Below the pieces are notes generated by a model. The model saw only the letters and a program-made list of their open reading frames with translations, did no database searches and had not been told where the DNA came from. Position numbers and translations under genes: made by a program. From assembly GCF_002950575.1 (NCBI RefSeq), contig NZ_CP026923.1, positions 1,054,001-1,118,000 on the forward strand: a stretch of DNA of 64,000 nt. The letters are read 5' to 3'. Within the stretch, counting starts at the first letter, position 1; every line of letters starts with the position of its first letter. Source of the DNA: Pontimonas salivibrio (lineage in GTDB: Bacteria; Actinomycetota; Actinomycetes; Actinomycetales; Microbacteriaceae). Positions 18,500 to 27,273 of this stretch are shown one piece after another.

Positions 18500-19873
18500 G
18501 TCGGATGGTGACTTGACGAGCACTTGGATAAACATCGCATCGGTGCCATGACGGTGAGGCCACAGCTGAACGGCCGTACCCACAGCCACCTGATCGAGGG
18601 GCTTTCGCACAACGGATTGAATGATGGGTTCTGTCTGGACAGCGCGCATGGTCGAATCGTGAGCGAGAAGCCACGAAATAGCCTCCGTGGTTTCCTCCAC
18701 AACGGGCGAGCATGTGACATAGACCAGATGCCCACCGGGGGCGAGTGCTCCGGCACACGCCGACAACAGCGCACGTTGGGTGTCCATCAAGCCATCAAGA
18801 TCGGAGCGCTTCTTGCGCCACCGTGCCTCCGGTCGCCTGCGCAATGCCCCCAGGCCCAAACACGGCGCATCCAACAGGATGCGATCGAAGGGCTCACTTG
18901 TCCCATCGAGGTAATCAATGACATCGGCGGTGACAACCTCGACTGTCCCACTATGCAGACCACGAACCGAATCGCTCACGAGTGCGGCGCGGTGGGCGTG
19001 TTGTTCTACCGCGGTGAGGGTGGCACCCACTTGCTGGGCTACATGACCCCACACGGCCGTCTTTCCTCCCGGCCCAGCGCAAGCGTCGAGCATTCTCATC
19101 CCTGCGGCCATCGGCACAACGTGAGCGGCAACGAGTGCCGCCAATTGTGAACCTTCGTCTTGCACTCTTGCTGTTGACGCGACCACACGGGCATCCAGTC
19201 CCGGATTGCCGGGACTCACCACACCAATGGGCGAATATAAGGTGCGCTGATCATTGGGGTGTGGCGTGGAGCCGAGCAGCGCAAGGTGTGTGCTGGCGGG
19301 TTCGTTATGTGCACCAAGAAGGTCTGGAAGCTCCTCTAATCGACCTTCACGCTCGAGGGCCTGCCCAAGGGCGTGGACAATCCACTCCGGGTGGGCGTGC
19401 AGCACACCCAAACGCTCGGCCCCCTCCGGGCGATTGGCGGTGAGGATCTCCAGCCACTGTTCCAGGGTCTTTTCCGACACTCGACGCAGTACAGCGTTCA
19501 CGAAGCCAGACGCGCGGGAAAACCCCAGCGTTTTACACAGTGCCACCATCTCGTTGACGGCAGCGTGGGTCGCTGTGGACATGGCGAGAAGTTGGTGGGT
19601 TCCCAGAATGAGCACCCACCAGACTTCTTGTTGTATCCGGTGTGGGTCTCGACCCGAAGCAGCCTTCACAATGGCTTCCCACTGGCCGTAGCGCCTAAGC
19701 GAACCGTAAGCCAATTCGGTCGCAAACCGTGTGTCCTCCGCAGTCAGTGGGGTATCCGCCAACAGCTTTGGCCACACAATGTTTGCGTAACCCCCGTCCT
19801 CCCACACCTGTTGGTGAAGCGCCCACGCGAGACCTCGAGCAGACCGCGGGTAGCGGGTTTTTCGATCAGCCAC
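18497..19873 (-). CDS. rsmB: RsmB/NOP-family RNA (cytosine-5) methyltransferase
   Basis: The 458-residue protein has an N-terminal NusB-like RNA-binding domain (about 1-150) and a C-terminal SAM-dependent methyltransferase domain. Motif I is DACAGPGGKTAVWG, and the two cysteines of this family appear in DAPCLGLGALRRRPEARW and YVTCSP. The family methylates 16S rRNA C967 in E. coli; here the target is assumed. Its start overlaps the end of fmt by 8 bases, the classic fmt-rsmB pair. Confidence 0.93.
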   Translation of the reverse strand: MADRKTRYPRSARGLAWALHQQVWEDGGYANIVWPKLLADTPLTAEDTRFATELAYGSLRRYGQWEAIVKAASGRDPHRIQQEVWWVLILGTHQLLAMSTATHAAVNEMVALCKTLGFSRASGFVNAVLRRVSEKTLEQWLEILTANRPEGAERLGVLHAHPEWIVHALGQALEREGRLEELPDLLGAHNEPASTHLALLGSTPHPNDQRTLYSPIGVVSPGNPGLDARVVASTARVQDEGSQLAALVAAHVVPMAAGMRMLDACAGPGGKTAVWGHVAQQVGATLTAVEQHAHRAALVSDSVRGLHSGTVEVVTADVIDYLDGTSEPFDRILLDAPCLGLGALRRRPEARWRKKRSDLDGLMDTQRALLSACAGALAPGGHLVYVTCSPVVEETTEAISWLLAHDSTMRAVQTEPIIQSVVRKPLDQVAVGTAVQLWPHRHGTDAMFIQVLVKSPSD

Positions 19874-20780
19874 AGTGCACCGGTTTCGACACCCCTCGCC
19901 ACCAGTCCTCGGCAGTCATCACTGTTTTTCCCGCGGGCTGTACCTTTTTCAGCCAGAGTGCACCGTCGTGGCACCCCACCACAATCCGACCCTCACTACG
20001 GTCAATCACACCCGGTTCGCCGTGCATGTCGGGAAGGGGTTCTGCGTCGTGAACACCGAGTCGAACCCCTTCCTCGCCGAGTGCGAGATATGCCCCCGGT
20101 TCGGGCGTGGTGGCTTGAAAGCGTTGGAACACCTCTTGCACAGAAAGCGAGCAGTCGAGTCGCCCTGCGTCACGGGGCAACTTGGGCGCGAGTGACACAG
20201 GACCACTTTGGGGTGTCGGCTTCAGACGTCCGGCCAATAGATCATGGAACGTGTGAATCAGCAGTCGGGCGCCAACCTGGGCTAGTTCGACCAGCAATTC
20301 TCCGGCAGTAACGTGGGGCCTAATCACCAGAGGCTCCTGGGCGAGAATCAGCCCGGTGTCTAGTCCTTCATCAATCTGGAAAACGCTCACCCCGGTGGTC
20401 GTGTCGCCTTCTAGCAGGGCGTGCTGCACCGGTGTGGCACCGCGGTATGCGGGCAACAGGGAAAAGTGGAGATTCCACCACCCGTGGGTGGGCAATGCCA
20501 ACACAGAAGGGGTAATCAGGCGACCGTAGGCGACGGCGATCACAAGGTCGGGCTTCAGCCGATCTATCGCAGCCGTTAATTCTATTGAGCTCTCTGGACG
20601 CTCCAGGGCGATCGCGCCTTCTGTGGCATAGGCCGACACCGGCGTTGGCGTAATCACCTTTTTTCGTCCCACCGGGCGATCGGGTTGGCTAATGACCCCC
20701 ACGATGGGCATCCCGGCGTCCACACAGGCCTTCAACACGGTCCTGGCAACAGCCGGAGAACCGGCGAACACAACCCTCAT
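19866..20780 (-). CDS. fmt: Methionyl-tRNA formyltransferase
   Basis: The 304-residue enzyme formylates initiator Met-tRNA. MRVVFAGSPAVARTVLK is the standard N terminus, and FSLLPAYRGATPVQ with QIDEGLDTG forms the formyl-folate site. A C-terminal tRNA-binding domain is present. No ribosome-binding site is seen; TAGTCT lies six bases upstream of the ATG. It follows priA after 61 bases. Confidence 0.96.
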   Translation of the reverse strand: MRVVFAGSPAVARTVLKACVDAGMPIVGVISQPDRPVGRKKVITPTPVSAYATEGAIALERPESSIELTAAIDRLKPDLVIAVAYGRLITPSVLALPTHGWWNLHFSLLPAYRGATPVQHALLEGDTTTGVSVFQIDEGLDTGLILAQEPLVIRPHVTAGELLVELAQVGARLLIHTFHDLLAGRLKPTPQSGPVSLAPKLPRDAGRLDCSLSVQEVFQRFQATTPEPGAYLALGEEGVRLGVHDAEPLPDMHGEPGVIDRSEGRIVVGCHDGALWLKKVQPAGKTVMTAEDWWRGVSKPVHCG

Positions 20781-20792
20781 CCTTCGAGACTA
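20781..20792 (-). promoter_or_regulatory. Candidate -10 element for leaderless fmt transcript
   Basis: TAGTCT (20792-20787) is followed by CGAAGG and the ATG of fmt. The purine-rich spacer is too close to the ATG to act as a normal ribosome-binding site. Confidence 0.45.
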
Positions 20793-20841
20793 CTGAGGCT
20801 GTAGACAGCGAGCGACCAACCGCTTACCAGGTTTGTGGGGC

Positions 20842-22815
20842 TCACTCCCCCGGGTCATCCGCCATCGCGTCTAGTGCATCGACGTCATCCATCACCACTT
20901 TGAGGCGAGCATTCCGCCTGGGCCCCGCGGTGGCAGAGCGCACCACGGCAGCGCGCAACGTCGCCCCCACTTCTGGGGCCACACGGTAGGACATCCGAAG
21001 CAGGAACGTCGCGTGAGAATCGGTTCGAATGGGCCCCAAGGCATCAATCTGGCCTTTTAGGGCACCCGAGGACCCTGGGCCCGTCAGTGAAGACACCACC
21101 GCTTCGACCTCGGCGCGTGGCCCAGTGACCGACGCGAGACGAATTGTCGGGGGCATGCGAAGCTCCCCGCGCTGCTGGAGCTCCCGTTCCAACAGCACCT
21201 CCACACCACCCGACGCGAAGCTTTGGGCGACTTTTCCTTCCAAATCCGTGAGGTATACCACCGCGCCCGGTGCCAGCAGGCTCAAAGCCCACTCCCACCC
21301 TTGCAGGGTGTCCTCCAGCGCATCCAGTGACGCCCTTTGCAACATGGCCTCACCGTCTAATAACAGCGCGGCGTGGTAACCACCCGCTGCGACTGGTTCA
21401 GCGCCTCGGGTCGCCACCACCAGTGCCGGACGCCCTGGAACCGAAGCGGTCCTACTTTCACCATCAGCACGAACGATGGGAACACCGGGGAAAGCTTTGC
21501 CCAACTCTTGTGTGGTGCGCCCCACCCCGTGACCGCTTGGGCGATGTTCGCTGCCTCCACATTCACTACACGACCACAGGGCAGCCAGATGCCCACACCA
21601 GCCACAGGACACAGGTCCGGCTTGGTGAGAGGTTTTCAACGGCCCTCCGCATTCGAGGCATCGCGCACGCTCCCCACAGGATCGACAGGTTAACCCTGGG
21701 GAATAACCGGCGTGGAAGACCTGAACGAGAACGGGGCCTGCTGTCAACGCGTCGACTATCGCCCGGTAGGCCACCGACGGCAGGCGCCCCGGTGTCTGGG
21801 GGTCCTCGGCTAAGCGCCCCAAGGCTGTGGGGATAACCCGGGGTCTGCGGTCATGACGCGGGCGGCAGGCCGTCAGATAGCCCATTTTCATCAATCTGAG
21901 CACAGGAAGGCTCGGCACGTGACTCGCGAACACCACCGCGGCACCGGTGTGCTCGCCGCGTATCAGCGCAACATCACGACTGTGAGGGTATGGAGCGAGT
22001 GGCTCACGGTGAAGATCATCCCCGTCCGAGAGCACAATGACCAGCCCAAGCTTGGACACCGGGGCATAGATTGCGTGGCGAGCACCATAGGCAATGCTCG
22101 GGGTGTGCTCAAGGGTGCGCAAATAACTGCGGTAGCGCTCGCTGGGGGTTTCTGTTGCCACAAAGGGAGCCAGGACACTCTCATCGACTAGCTCACGAAG
22201 TGCACCATCGAGTAACTGATGATCTCGCCAGTCCGGCACACAAATCACCACACCCGAGCCGGCAGCCAAGGCGTGCGCGGCTAATTGGGCGATCTCCCAA
22301 TGCCCATTGGGAACACTGTGATCTGCGGTGTGGTGAAGACCATAGGGCAGTTGCCACCAATGTCTAGTGCCCTGTTCGATCAGCCCTAACCAGTGACCCT
22401 CGTCGTAGCCACTGGGGGCTTCTGGTAGCTCCACCTCGGCGGGTTCCACCGATTCCCTGTTGAGCCACGCCTTTTCTACCCGGACAGCTCGCGGGGGCAC
22501 CGCCAAGCGCAAAATATCGGCCACACCACCGGCCTGGCGTTTCGCCACTGCATCGGCCAGACGCTGAAGCTCGGGTGTGACGACTGGGACGGGTGACACG
22601 AGAGTGTCAATGGGGGTTAATTTCCCGTCAAATGAGGACTTTTCGACCACGTCGATGACGATGCCGGCTTGGAGCCGGCCGCCTCGTCCCATGGGTACGC
22701 GCACGCGCACACCAGGAGCGACTTCCATCCCCTCGGGGATGGAGTAGTCAAAAATGCGATCTAACTGCGGCAGCCTAGATTCGGGAAGCACCCGGGCGAC
22801 CGGGTGCTCACCCAT
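20842..22815 (-). CDS. priA: PriA-like primosomal protein N', helicase-dead actinobacterial type
   Basis: The 657-residue protein has the PriA N-terminal 3'-end-binding domain (VARVLPESRLPQLDRIFDYS) and the two zinc pairs in the middle (CRSCG, CLECG, CGWCG, CSECG). The helicase motifs are lost: no Walker A (the expected GxGKT region reads AAGSGVVICVPDW) and the DExH position reads SDGDD. The Actinobacteria typically carry such a PriA without ATPase motifs, so the role may be structural at stalled forks. It begins in a one-base overlap with the metK stop (TAATG). Confidence 0.9.
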   Translation of the reverse strand: MGEHPVARVLPESRLPQLDRIFDYSIPEGMEVAPGVRVRVPMGRGGRLQAGIVIDVVEKSSFDGKLTPIDTLVSPVPVVTPELQRLADAVAKRQAGGVADILRLAVPPRAVRVEKAWLNRESVEPAEVELPEAPSGYDEGHWLGLIEQGTRHWWQLPYGLHHTADHSVPNGHWEIAQLAAHALAAGSGVVICVPDWRDHQLLDGALRELVDESVLAPFVATETPSERYRSYLRTLEHTPSIAYGARHAIYAPVSKLGLVIVLSDGDDLHREPLAPYPHSRDVALIRGEHTGAAVVFASHVPSLPVLRLMKMGYLTACRPRHDRRPRVIPTALGRLAEDPQTPGRLPSVAYRAIVDALTAGPVLVQVFHAGYSPGLTCRSCGERARCLECGGPLKTSHQAGPVSCGWCGHLAALWSCSECGGSEHRPSGHGVGRTTQELGKAFPGVPIVRADGESRTASVPGRPALVVATRGAEPVAAGGYHAALLLDGEAMLQRASLDALEDTLQGWEWALSLLAPGAVVYLTDLEGKVAQSFASGGVEVLLERELQQRGELRMPPTIRLASVTGPRAEVEAVVSSLTGPGSSGALKGQIDALGPIRTDSHATFLLRMSYRVAPEVGATLRAAVVRSATAGPRRNARLKVVMDDVDALDAMADDPGE

Positions 22816-23996
22816 TAGCGGCTCGCGCGCAGAAGTTCGTCGATCCGGTTGGTGCGCTCCCAGGGCAGGTCGAGATCCAACCGGCCAAAGTGACCGTAGG
22901 TGGCTGTCGGAACGTACCGGGTTGTGCGGAGCTCCAACGCATCAATGATTGCGGCAGGCCGCAGATCGAATACTTCACCGATGGCCTTTTCAATGTTGTC
23001 CGTCGCTACCTTCTCGGTTCCAAATGTTTCCACAAAGATACCGACAGGGTGAGCTGAACCGATTGCGTACGCAACTTGAATCTCCGCAATGTCGGCCAGG
23101 CCGGCGGCAACAACATTTTTGGCCACCCAGCGCAGGGCGTATGCGGCCGAGCGGTCGACCTTTGTCGGGTCCTTGCCGCTGAAGGCACCGCCACCGTGAC
23201 GTGCGGCACCGCCGTATGTGTCGACGATGATCTTGCGTCCGGTGAGGCCGGCGTCACCCTGGGGGCCACCAAGAACAAATTCCCCACTCGGGTTGATCAG
23301 GTAGCGAGTCTTTGTCGAATCCAGTGACACCATGTCCAGTACTGGATTAATCACGTGGGTCTTGAGGTCTGCTTCGAGTTCCTTGCGGGCAATTCCGGGG
23401 TGATGCTGAGTCGAGATCACCAAAGTGTCCAACTCAACCGGAGTCCGGCCATCCAGCCCAAGAGTGACCTGGGTTTTACCATCGGGACGGAGGTAGTCGA
23501 CGGTGCCGTCTTTTCGCACAGCAGCGAGGCGCTCAGCAAAACGGTGGGCCAACCACAGGGACATGGGCATGAACGCCTCATTTTCGTTGGTGGCGTAGCC
23601 AAACATCAGGCCTTGGTCACCAGCTCCCAAGGAGTCAAAAGCGTCACTGGCGTTACCCTCTCTGCTTTGCAGAGAGTTGTCGACACCGCCGGCGATATCG
23701 GGTGATTGCTGCCCGAGGGAGACGATGACGCCCATCGTCTCGGCGTTGATTCCATAATCTTCATCGATGTAGCCAATGTCTCGAACCCGCTCGCGAGCAA
23801 TGTGTTCGACGTCGATTTTTGCCGAGGAGGACACTTCCCCGGCAACGTGCACAAGACCGGTCGTTGTGAGTGATTCCACGGCGACTCTCGACATGGGGTC
23901 TTCCGCAAGGAAGGCATCAAGGATCGAGTCAGAAATCTGGTCGCACATTTTGTCCGGGTGACCCTCAGTCACCGACTCTGATGTGAAGTAACGCAT
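22815..23996 (-). CDS. metK: S-adenosylmethionine synthetase
   Basis: The 393-residue enzyme makes SAM from methionine and ATP. All signature stretches are present: [26 protein letters not shown], and [24 protein letters not shown] precedes the ATG. There is no room for a SAM riboswitch, since coaBC ends 9 bases upstream. It shares a transcript with coaBC and priA. Confidence 0.98.
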   Translation of the reverse strand: MRYFTSESVTEGHPDKMCDQISDSILDAFLAEDPMSRVAVESLTTTGLVHVAGEVSSSAKIDVEHIARERVRDIGYIDEDYGINAETMGVIVSLGQQSPDIAGGVDNSLQSREGNASDAFDSLGAGDQGLMFGYATNENEAFMPMSLWLAHRFAERLAAVRKDGTVDYLRPDGKTQVTLGLDGRTPVELDTLVISTQHHPGIARKELEADLKTHVINPVLDMVSLDSTKTRYLINPSGEFVLGGPQGDAGLTGRKIIVDTYGGAARHGGGAFSGKDPTKVDRSAAYALRWVAKNVVAAGLADIAEIQVAYAIGSAHPVGIFVETFGTEKVATDNIEKAIGEVFDLRPAAIIDALELRTTRYVPTATYGHFGRLDLDLPWERTNRIDELLRASR

Positions 23997-24005
23997 TGCT
24001 GTCCC

Positions 24006-25214
24006 CTAATGATTGAGCAGGACATCAATGAGGTGCCCCGCGACGGCCGTTTTTGAACCAGTCGACAGAACCGGGGCTCCGGAGCGCTGAATAATCCACA
24101 CAGCGGTCTCTGTCTCGCCAAAGCCTAGCGTGGGCCCTACGCGATTAGCCACCACGACATCGGCGCCCTTCGCCTCACCCTTAGACCGCGCTCTGTGAAT
24201 CAACTCTTCGTCATCGCTGAGAGTTTCTGCAGAGAACGTGACCAGCAGCTGGTCATCGCGCAGCATTTTTCCAAGCTCCGCCGCAATATCGGGATTTTGC
24301 ACAAGCTCCGGTGAGTACACATCGCCGAGGTCATCCTTATGGGCCTTCGTCGAAAAGGCGTTTCTCGGGGTGTAATCCGCCACCGCTGCGGCCATCAACA
24401 CCCAGTTGGCACCGCCTGCACGTCCCGTCATCTCACGGTGCATCTCTTTGGCCGTCGGCGCAGCCACGCATTCCACACCGGTGGGCAAAGACACTTCCAG
24501 TGGGGCGTGAACAAGTGTGACCTCCGCACCGCGATCTCTTGCCGCGACAGCGAGTGCGACCCCCATGGCCCCACTGGAGCGGTTACCGATGTAACGCACA
24601 GCATCCAGTGGCTCTCTCGTCCCACCCGCCGAAATGAGAACTTTCTTTCCTGAAAGGGGACGGTCGCCCAACAGCGCGAGGCCCCTTTGGACAATTTCGA
24701 GGGGATCGGCCAGTCGGCCAGGGCCCTCATCATCCCCTGTCAGGCGACCACTGTCTGGACCCACAAAGTGCACACCCCGAGAACGGAGTGTCTCAAGGTT
24801 TGCCGCGGTGGCCGGGTGTTGCCACATTTCGGTGTGCATGGCGGGCGCGACCAACACGGGTGCCGTCGTGGCCAGCAAAGTGGTGTGTAGGAGGTCTGGA
24901 GCCTGGCCTCCAGCGTATTGGGCTAAAAAATGCGCCGTTGCTGGAGCAACGATTACTAAATCTGCCTGCTGGCCGAGGGCCACATGGGTAACTTCTGACA
25001 CGCCATCAAAAACATCGACCTCCACTGGGCGTCGACTAATCGCCTCCCAGGTGGGTGCACCCACGAATTTGAGGGCCGAATGGGTCGGCACAACGGTGAC
25101 ACTGTGGCCTGCGGTGACCAGTTGCCTGGCGATTGTCACCGCTTTGTACGCGGCAATACCGCCGGTCACTCCAAGGACGACCCGCGCGCCCGACTCACTG
25201 TGCCAGGCAGTCAC
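24006..25214 (-). CDS. coaBC: Bifunctional phosphopantothenoylcysteine decarboxylase / phosphopantothenate-cysteine ligase
   Basis: The 402-residue protein carries both coenzyme A steps. The CoaC flavin domain (residues 1-~190) shows VLGVTGGIAAYKAV and the APAMHTEMW segment; the CoaB ligase domain follows with VLISAGGTREPLDAVRYIGNRSSGAMG and the dimer lysine region near SFAT-like VTFSAET. The GTG start lies just after the rpoZ stop. It fits the rpoZ-coaBC-metK order typical of Actinobacteria. Confidence 0.96.
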   Translation of the reverse strand: MTAWHSESGARVVLGVTGGIAAYKAVTIARQLVTAGHSVTVVPTHSALKFVGAPTWEAISRRPVEVDVFDGVSEVTHVALGQQADLVIVAPATAHFLAQYAGGQAPDLLHTTLLATTAPVLVAPAMHTEMWQHPATAANLETLRSRGVHFVGPDSGRLTGDDEGPGRLADPLEIVQRGLALLGDRPLSGKKVLISAGGTREPLDAVRYIGNRSSGAMGVALAVAARDRGAEVTLVHAPLEVSLPTGVECVAAPTAKEMHREMTGRAGGANWVLMAAAVADYTPRNAFSTKAHKDDLGDVYSPELVQNPDIAAELGKMLRDDQLLVTFSAETLSDDEELIHRARSKGEAKGADVVVANRVGPTLGFGETETAVWIIQRSGAPVLSTGSKTAVAGHLIDVLLNH

Positions 25215-25220
25215 TTACTG

Positions 25221-25475
25221 CTAATCCGCTAGCGGGGTCATCACGAGTTTGTCTTCGTGGATTTCCCGCAGGGCAATAGAAAGGGGCTTTTCGTCCACTG
25301 TGGACGGAACGAGTGGGCCGACGTGTTCGTAGAGGCTCCCGTCGCCGAGGTCAGAGTAGTAGGAGTTAATCTGACGTGCCCGCTTCGACGCAAAGATCAC
25401 CAGCTGGTACTTGGAGTCAACTTTTTCCATCAACTCGTCGATAGGGGGATCAATGATTCCTCGGTGGTGCAACAC
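25221..25475 (-). CDS. rpoZ: RNA polymerase omega subunit
   Basis: The 84-residue protein stabilises the beta' subunit. The conserved core [28 protein letters not shown] and the C-terminal ALREI are visible. The start GTG is preceded by GAGGAG with an 8-base gap. It follows gmk by 3 bases; the gmk-rpoZ pairing is ancient and joins GTP supply to transcription. Confidence 0.96.
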   Translation of the reverse strand: MLHHRGIIDPPIDELMEKVDSKYQLVIFASKRARQINSYYSDLGDGSLYEHVGPLVPSTVDEKPLSIALREIHEDKLVMTPLAD

Positions 25476-25478
25476 GAT

Positions 25479-26435
25479 TTAGTCTCCTCGGGGGGTTGTG
25501 GCCTCTAACAAGTCTACGATGTCTTGGGCTGCATCCTGGACGACATCGTTGACAACGACATGATCAAACTCTCCGCGGGCACCCAACTCTTCTACGGCGG
25601 TCGCTAAACGCCGCTGTCGTTCGTCCGAGTCTTCAGTGCCACGAGATTCCAAACGTTCGGCCAGTGCGTCGAAACTGGGTGGTGCAATAAAAATAAATAG
25701 TGCCTCTTCGCCACCGTCACGCAGCTGGCGTGCGCCCTGAATGTCGATCTCCAGCAACACCGTCTTGCCTGCTCGTTGCTGGCGCAACACTGGCCCTCGA
25801 GGGGTTCCGTAACGGTGTGTTCCATGCACCACGGCCCACTCCATTAATTCACCCGATTCAACTAACGCGTCAAACTGCTCATCGGGCACAAAGTAGTAGT
25901 CCACTCCGTCAACTTCTCCGGGCCGTGGCGGCCGGGTCGTGGCCGAGACACTCATTTCAATTTCCGGTCGTGCCTTAAGAATTTCGGAAATCACCGTGTT
26001 TTTTCCCACCGCAGTAGGCCCGGCTATGACAACAAGGCGCCCGATGGTGCGCCTTGGTTGCAGGTTCTTTGTCAGTTCCACCAATTCGCGCCGAAAAGCT
26101 GTGCGTTGATTGATGCGCAGGCCGCCGATTGTCGCCCGAGGGTTGATACCCAAACGCTCGAGTATCTTGGTGGTCTTCGTGGGGCCCACTCCGGGTAAAG
26201 CCCTCAAGAACCAATCCACGCGCAATCCCGACAGTGCGGGATTGTCGGAATCCTTGGCGCGGTCAAAAGTGTCGACAAAGTCTCTTTGCAGCTGAGAGAG
26301 TTCTTCCTTAATCTGCGCGCGTCTTTTTCGAAGCGCACTACTTTTCGCCGACTGAGCACCCGCATCAAACCCCGACCTATCCGGTGGCGATGTCGATGTG
26401 GGTGTCGACCCATCTAGTGGCTCAGGGGTGGACAC
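25479..26435 (-). CDS. gmk: mIHF-guanylate kinase fusion
   Basis: With the GTG at 26435 the protein has 318 residues, about 110-120 more than a normal guanylate kinase. Residues ~130-318 are the kinase: P-loop GPTAVGKNT (139-147), GMP-binding SATTRPPRPGEVDGVDYYF. The N-terminal ~125 residues match the actinobacterial integration host factor: an RKRRAQIKEEL helix, the helix-hairpin-helix LPGVGPTKTTKILERLGI (80-97) and NQRTAF. In mycobacteria mihF and gmk are separate neighbouring genes. The start is set by GAGGAG seven bases before GTG, inside the end of pyrF (14-base overlap). It makes GDP from GMP; DNA binding is inferred. Confidence 0.93.
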   Translation of the reverse strand: MSTPEPLDGSTPTSTSPPDRSGFDAGAQSAKSSALRKRRAQIKEELSQLQRDFVDTFDRAKDSDNPALSGLRVDWFLRALPGVGPTKTTKILERLGINPRATIGGLRINQRTAFRRELVELTKNLQPRRTIGRLVVIAGPTAVGKNTVISEILKARPEIEMSVSATTRPPRPGEVDGVDYYFVPDEQFDALVESGELMEWAVVHGTHRYGTPRGPVLRQQRAGKTVLLEIDIQGARQLRDGGEEALFIFIAPPSFDALAERLESRGTEDSDERQRRLATAVEELGARGEFDHVVVNDVVQDAAQDIVDLLEATTPRGD

Positions 26436-27273
26436 GACGAAGCTCCTCAAGGTGTTGAGCGAGCCTGGTGGCAACACCGTCCGGGTCTGTTCCCGCAACG
26501 CTCCTCGACACGGTGGGGATTACCTGCGAAGACGCATCACCAAAAAGGGTGTGCAGATCACCCAATTGTGCCCCTTGATGGCCAAAGCCGGGGGCCAAAA
26601 TCACCACATCAGGCGCCGCACTCAGGTTCAGGCCGAGTGATTCGTGGTTGATTGTGGCTCCCACCACAGCGCCCAACCACCCCGGAGATGACTGGCTGGC
26701 CGATACGGTGTGCTGCAATTGATTGAGAACGCTTTGGGCGAGAGTGACGCCCTGCGAGGTCACGGCCGATTGGATGCTCTGGCCTTCAGGGTTTGACGTG
26801 GCGGCGAGGACAAAAACCCCTTTGCCGTGTTCCTTGGCAAGAGTGAAAGCCGGCTCTAGTGCGCCCACACCAAGGTACGGGCTAAGAGTCACCGCGTCGG
26901 ATTCGAAGTCGGAACCTGGTGCAAGCCACGCCGAAGCGTAGCCTTGGAGGCTGGTCCCAATGTCACCACGCTTAGCGTCGGCGATGACCCGAATGCCGAG
27001 GGCACGCATACGCCCGATGAGTTGGGCCAACACCCGCATACCCGCCACACCGTGTCGCTCAAACAACGCCACCTGCGGTTTCACAAGGCTTACACGCGCG
27101 TCGACTACCGCATCGATGATGCCGGTCGCGAATTTTTCACTGCCCGAAGCGCTGTCGTCAAGACCCCACTGAACCAACACGTCAGGGTGCGGGTCAATGC
27201 CCACACACAGGCGCTGCTCCGGTGCGTGCCAATGATGGAACGCTTCGGCAAACGAGGCGGCGTTACTGCTCAT
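26422..27273 (-). CDS. pyrF: Orotidine 5'-phosphate decarboxylase (type 2)
   Basis: The 283-residue enzyme produces UMP, the last de novo pyrimidine step. The catalytic motif [15 protein letters not shown] and [12 protein letters not shown] are seen; the larger size and sequence fit the actinobacterial type 2 family. The ATG at 27273 overlaps the end of carB by 11 bases. An in-frame start further up (27288) exists but lies deeper in carB. Confidence 0.95.
   Translation of the reverse strand: MSSNAASFAEAFHHWHAPEQRLCVGIDPHPDVLVQWGLDDSASGSEKFATGIIDAVVDARVSLVKPQVALFERHGVAGMRVLAQLIGRMRALGIRVIADAKRGDIGTSLQGYASAWLAPGSDFESDAVTLSPYLGVGALEPAFTLAKEHGKGVFVLAATSNPEGQSIQSAVTSQGVTLAQSVLNQLQHTVSASQSSPGWLGAVVGATINHESLGLNLSAAPDVVILAPGFGHQGAQLGDLHTLFGDASSQVIPTVSRSVAGTDPDGVATRLAQHLEELRRVHP

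Noticed and set aside
23997-24005. SAM riboswitch before metK
   Set aside because: The gap to coaBC is 9 bases.
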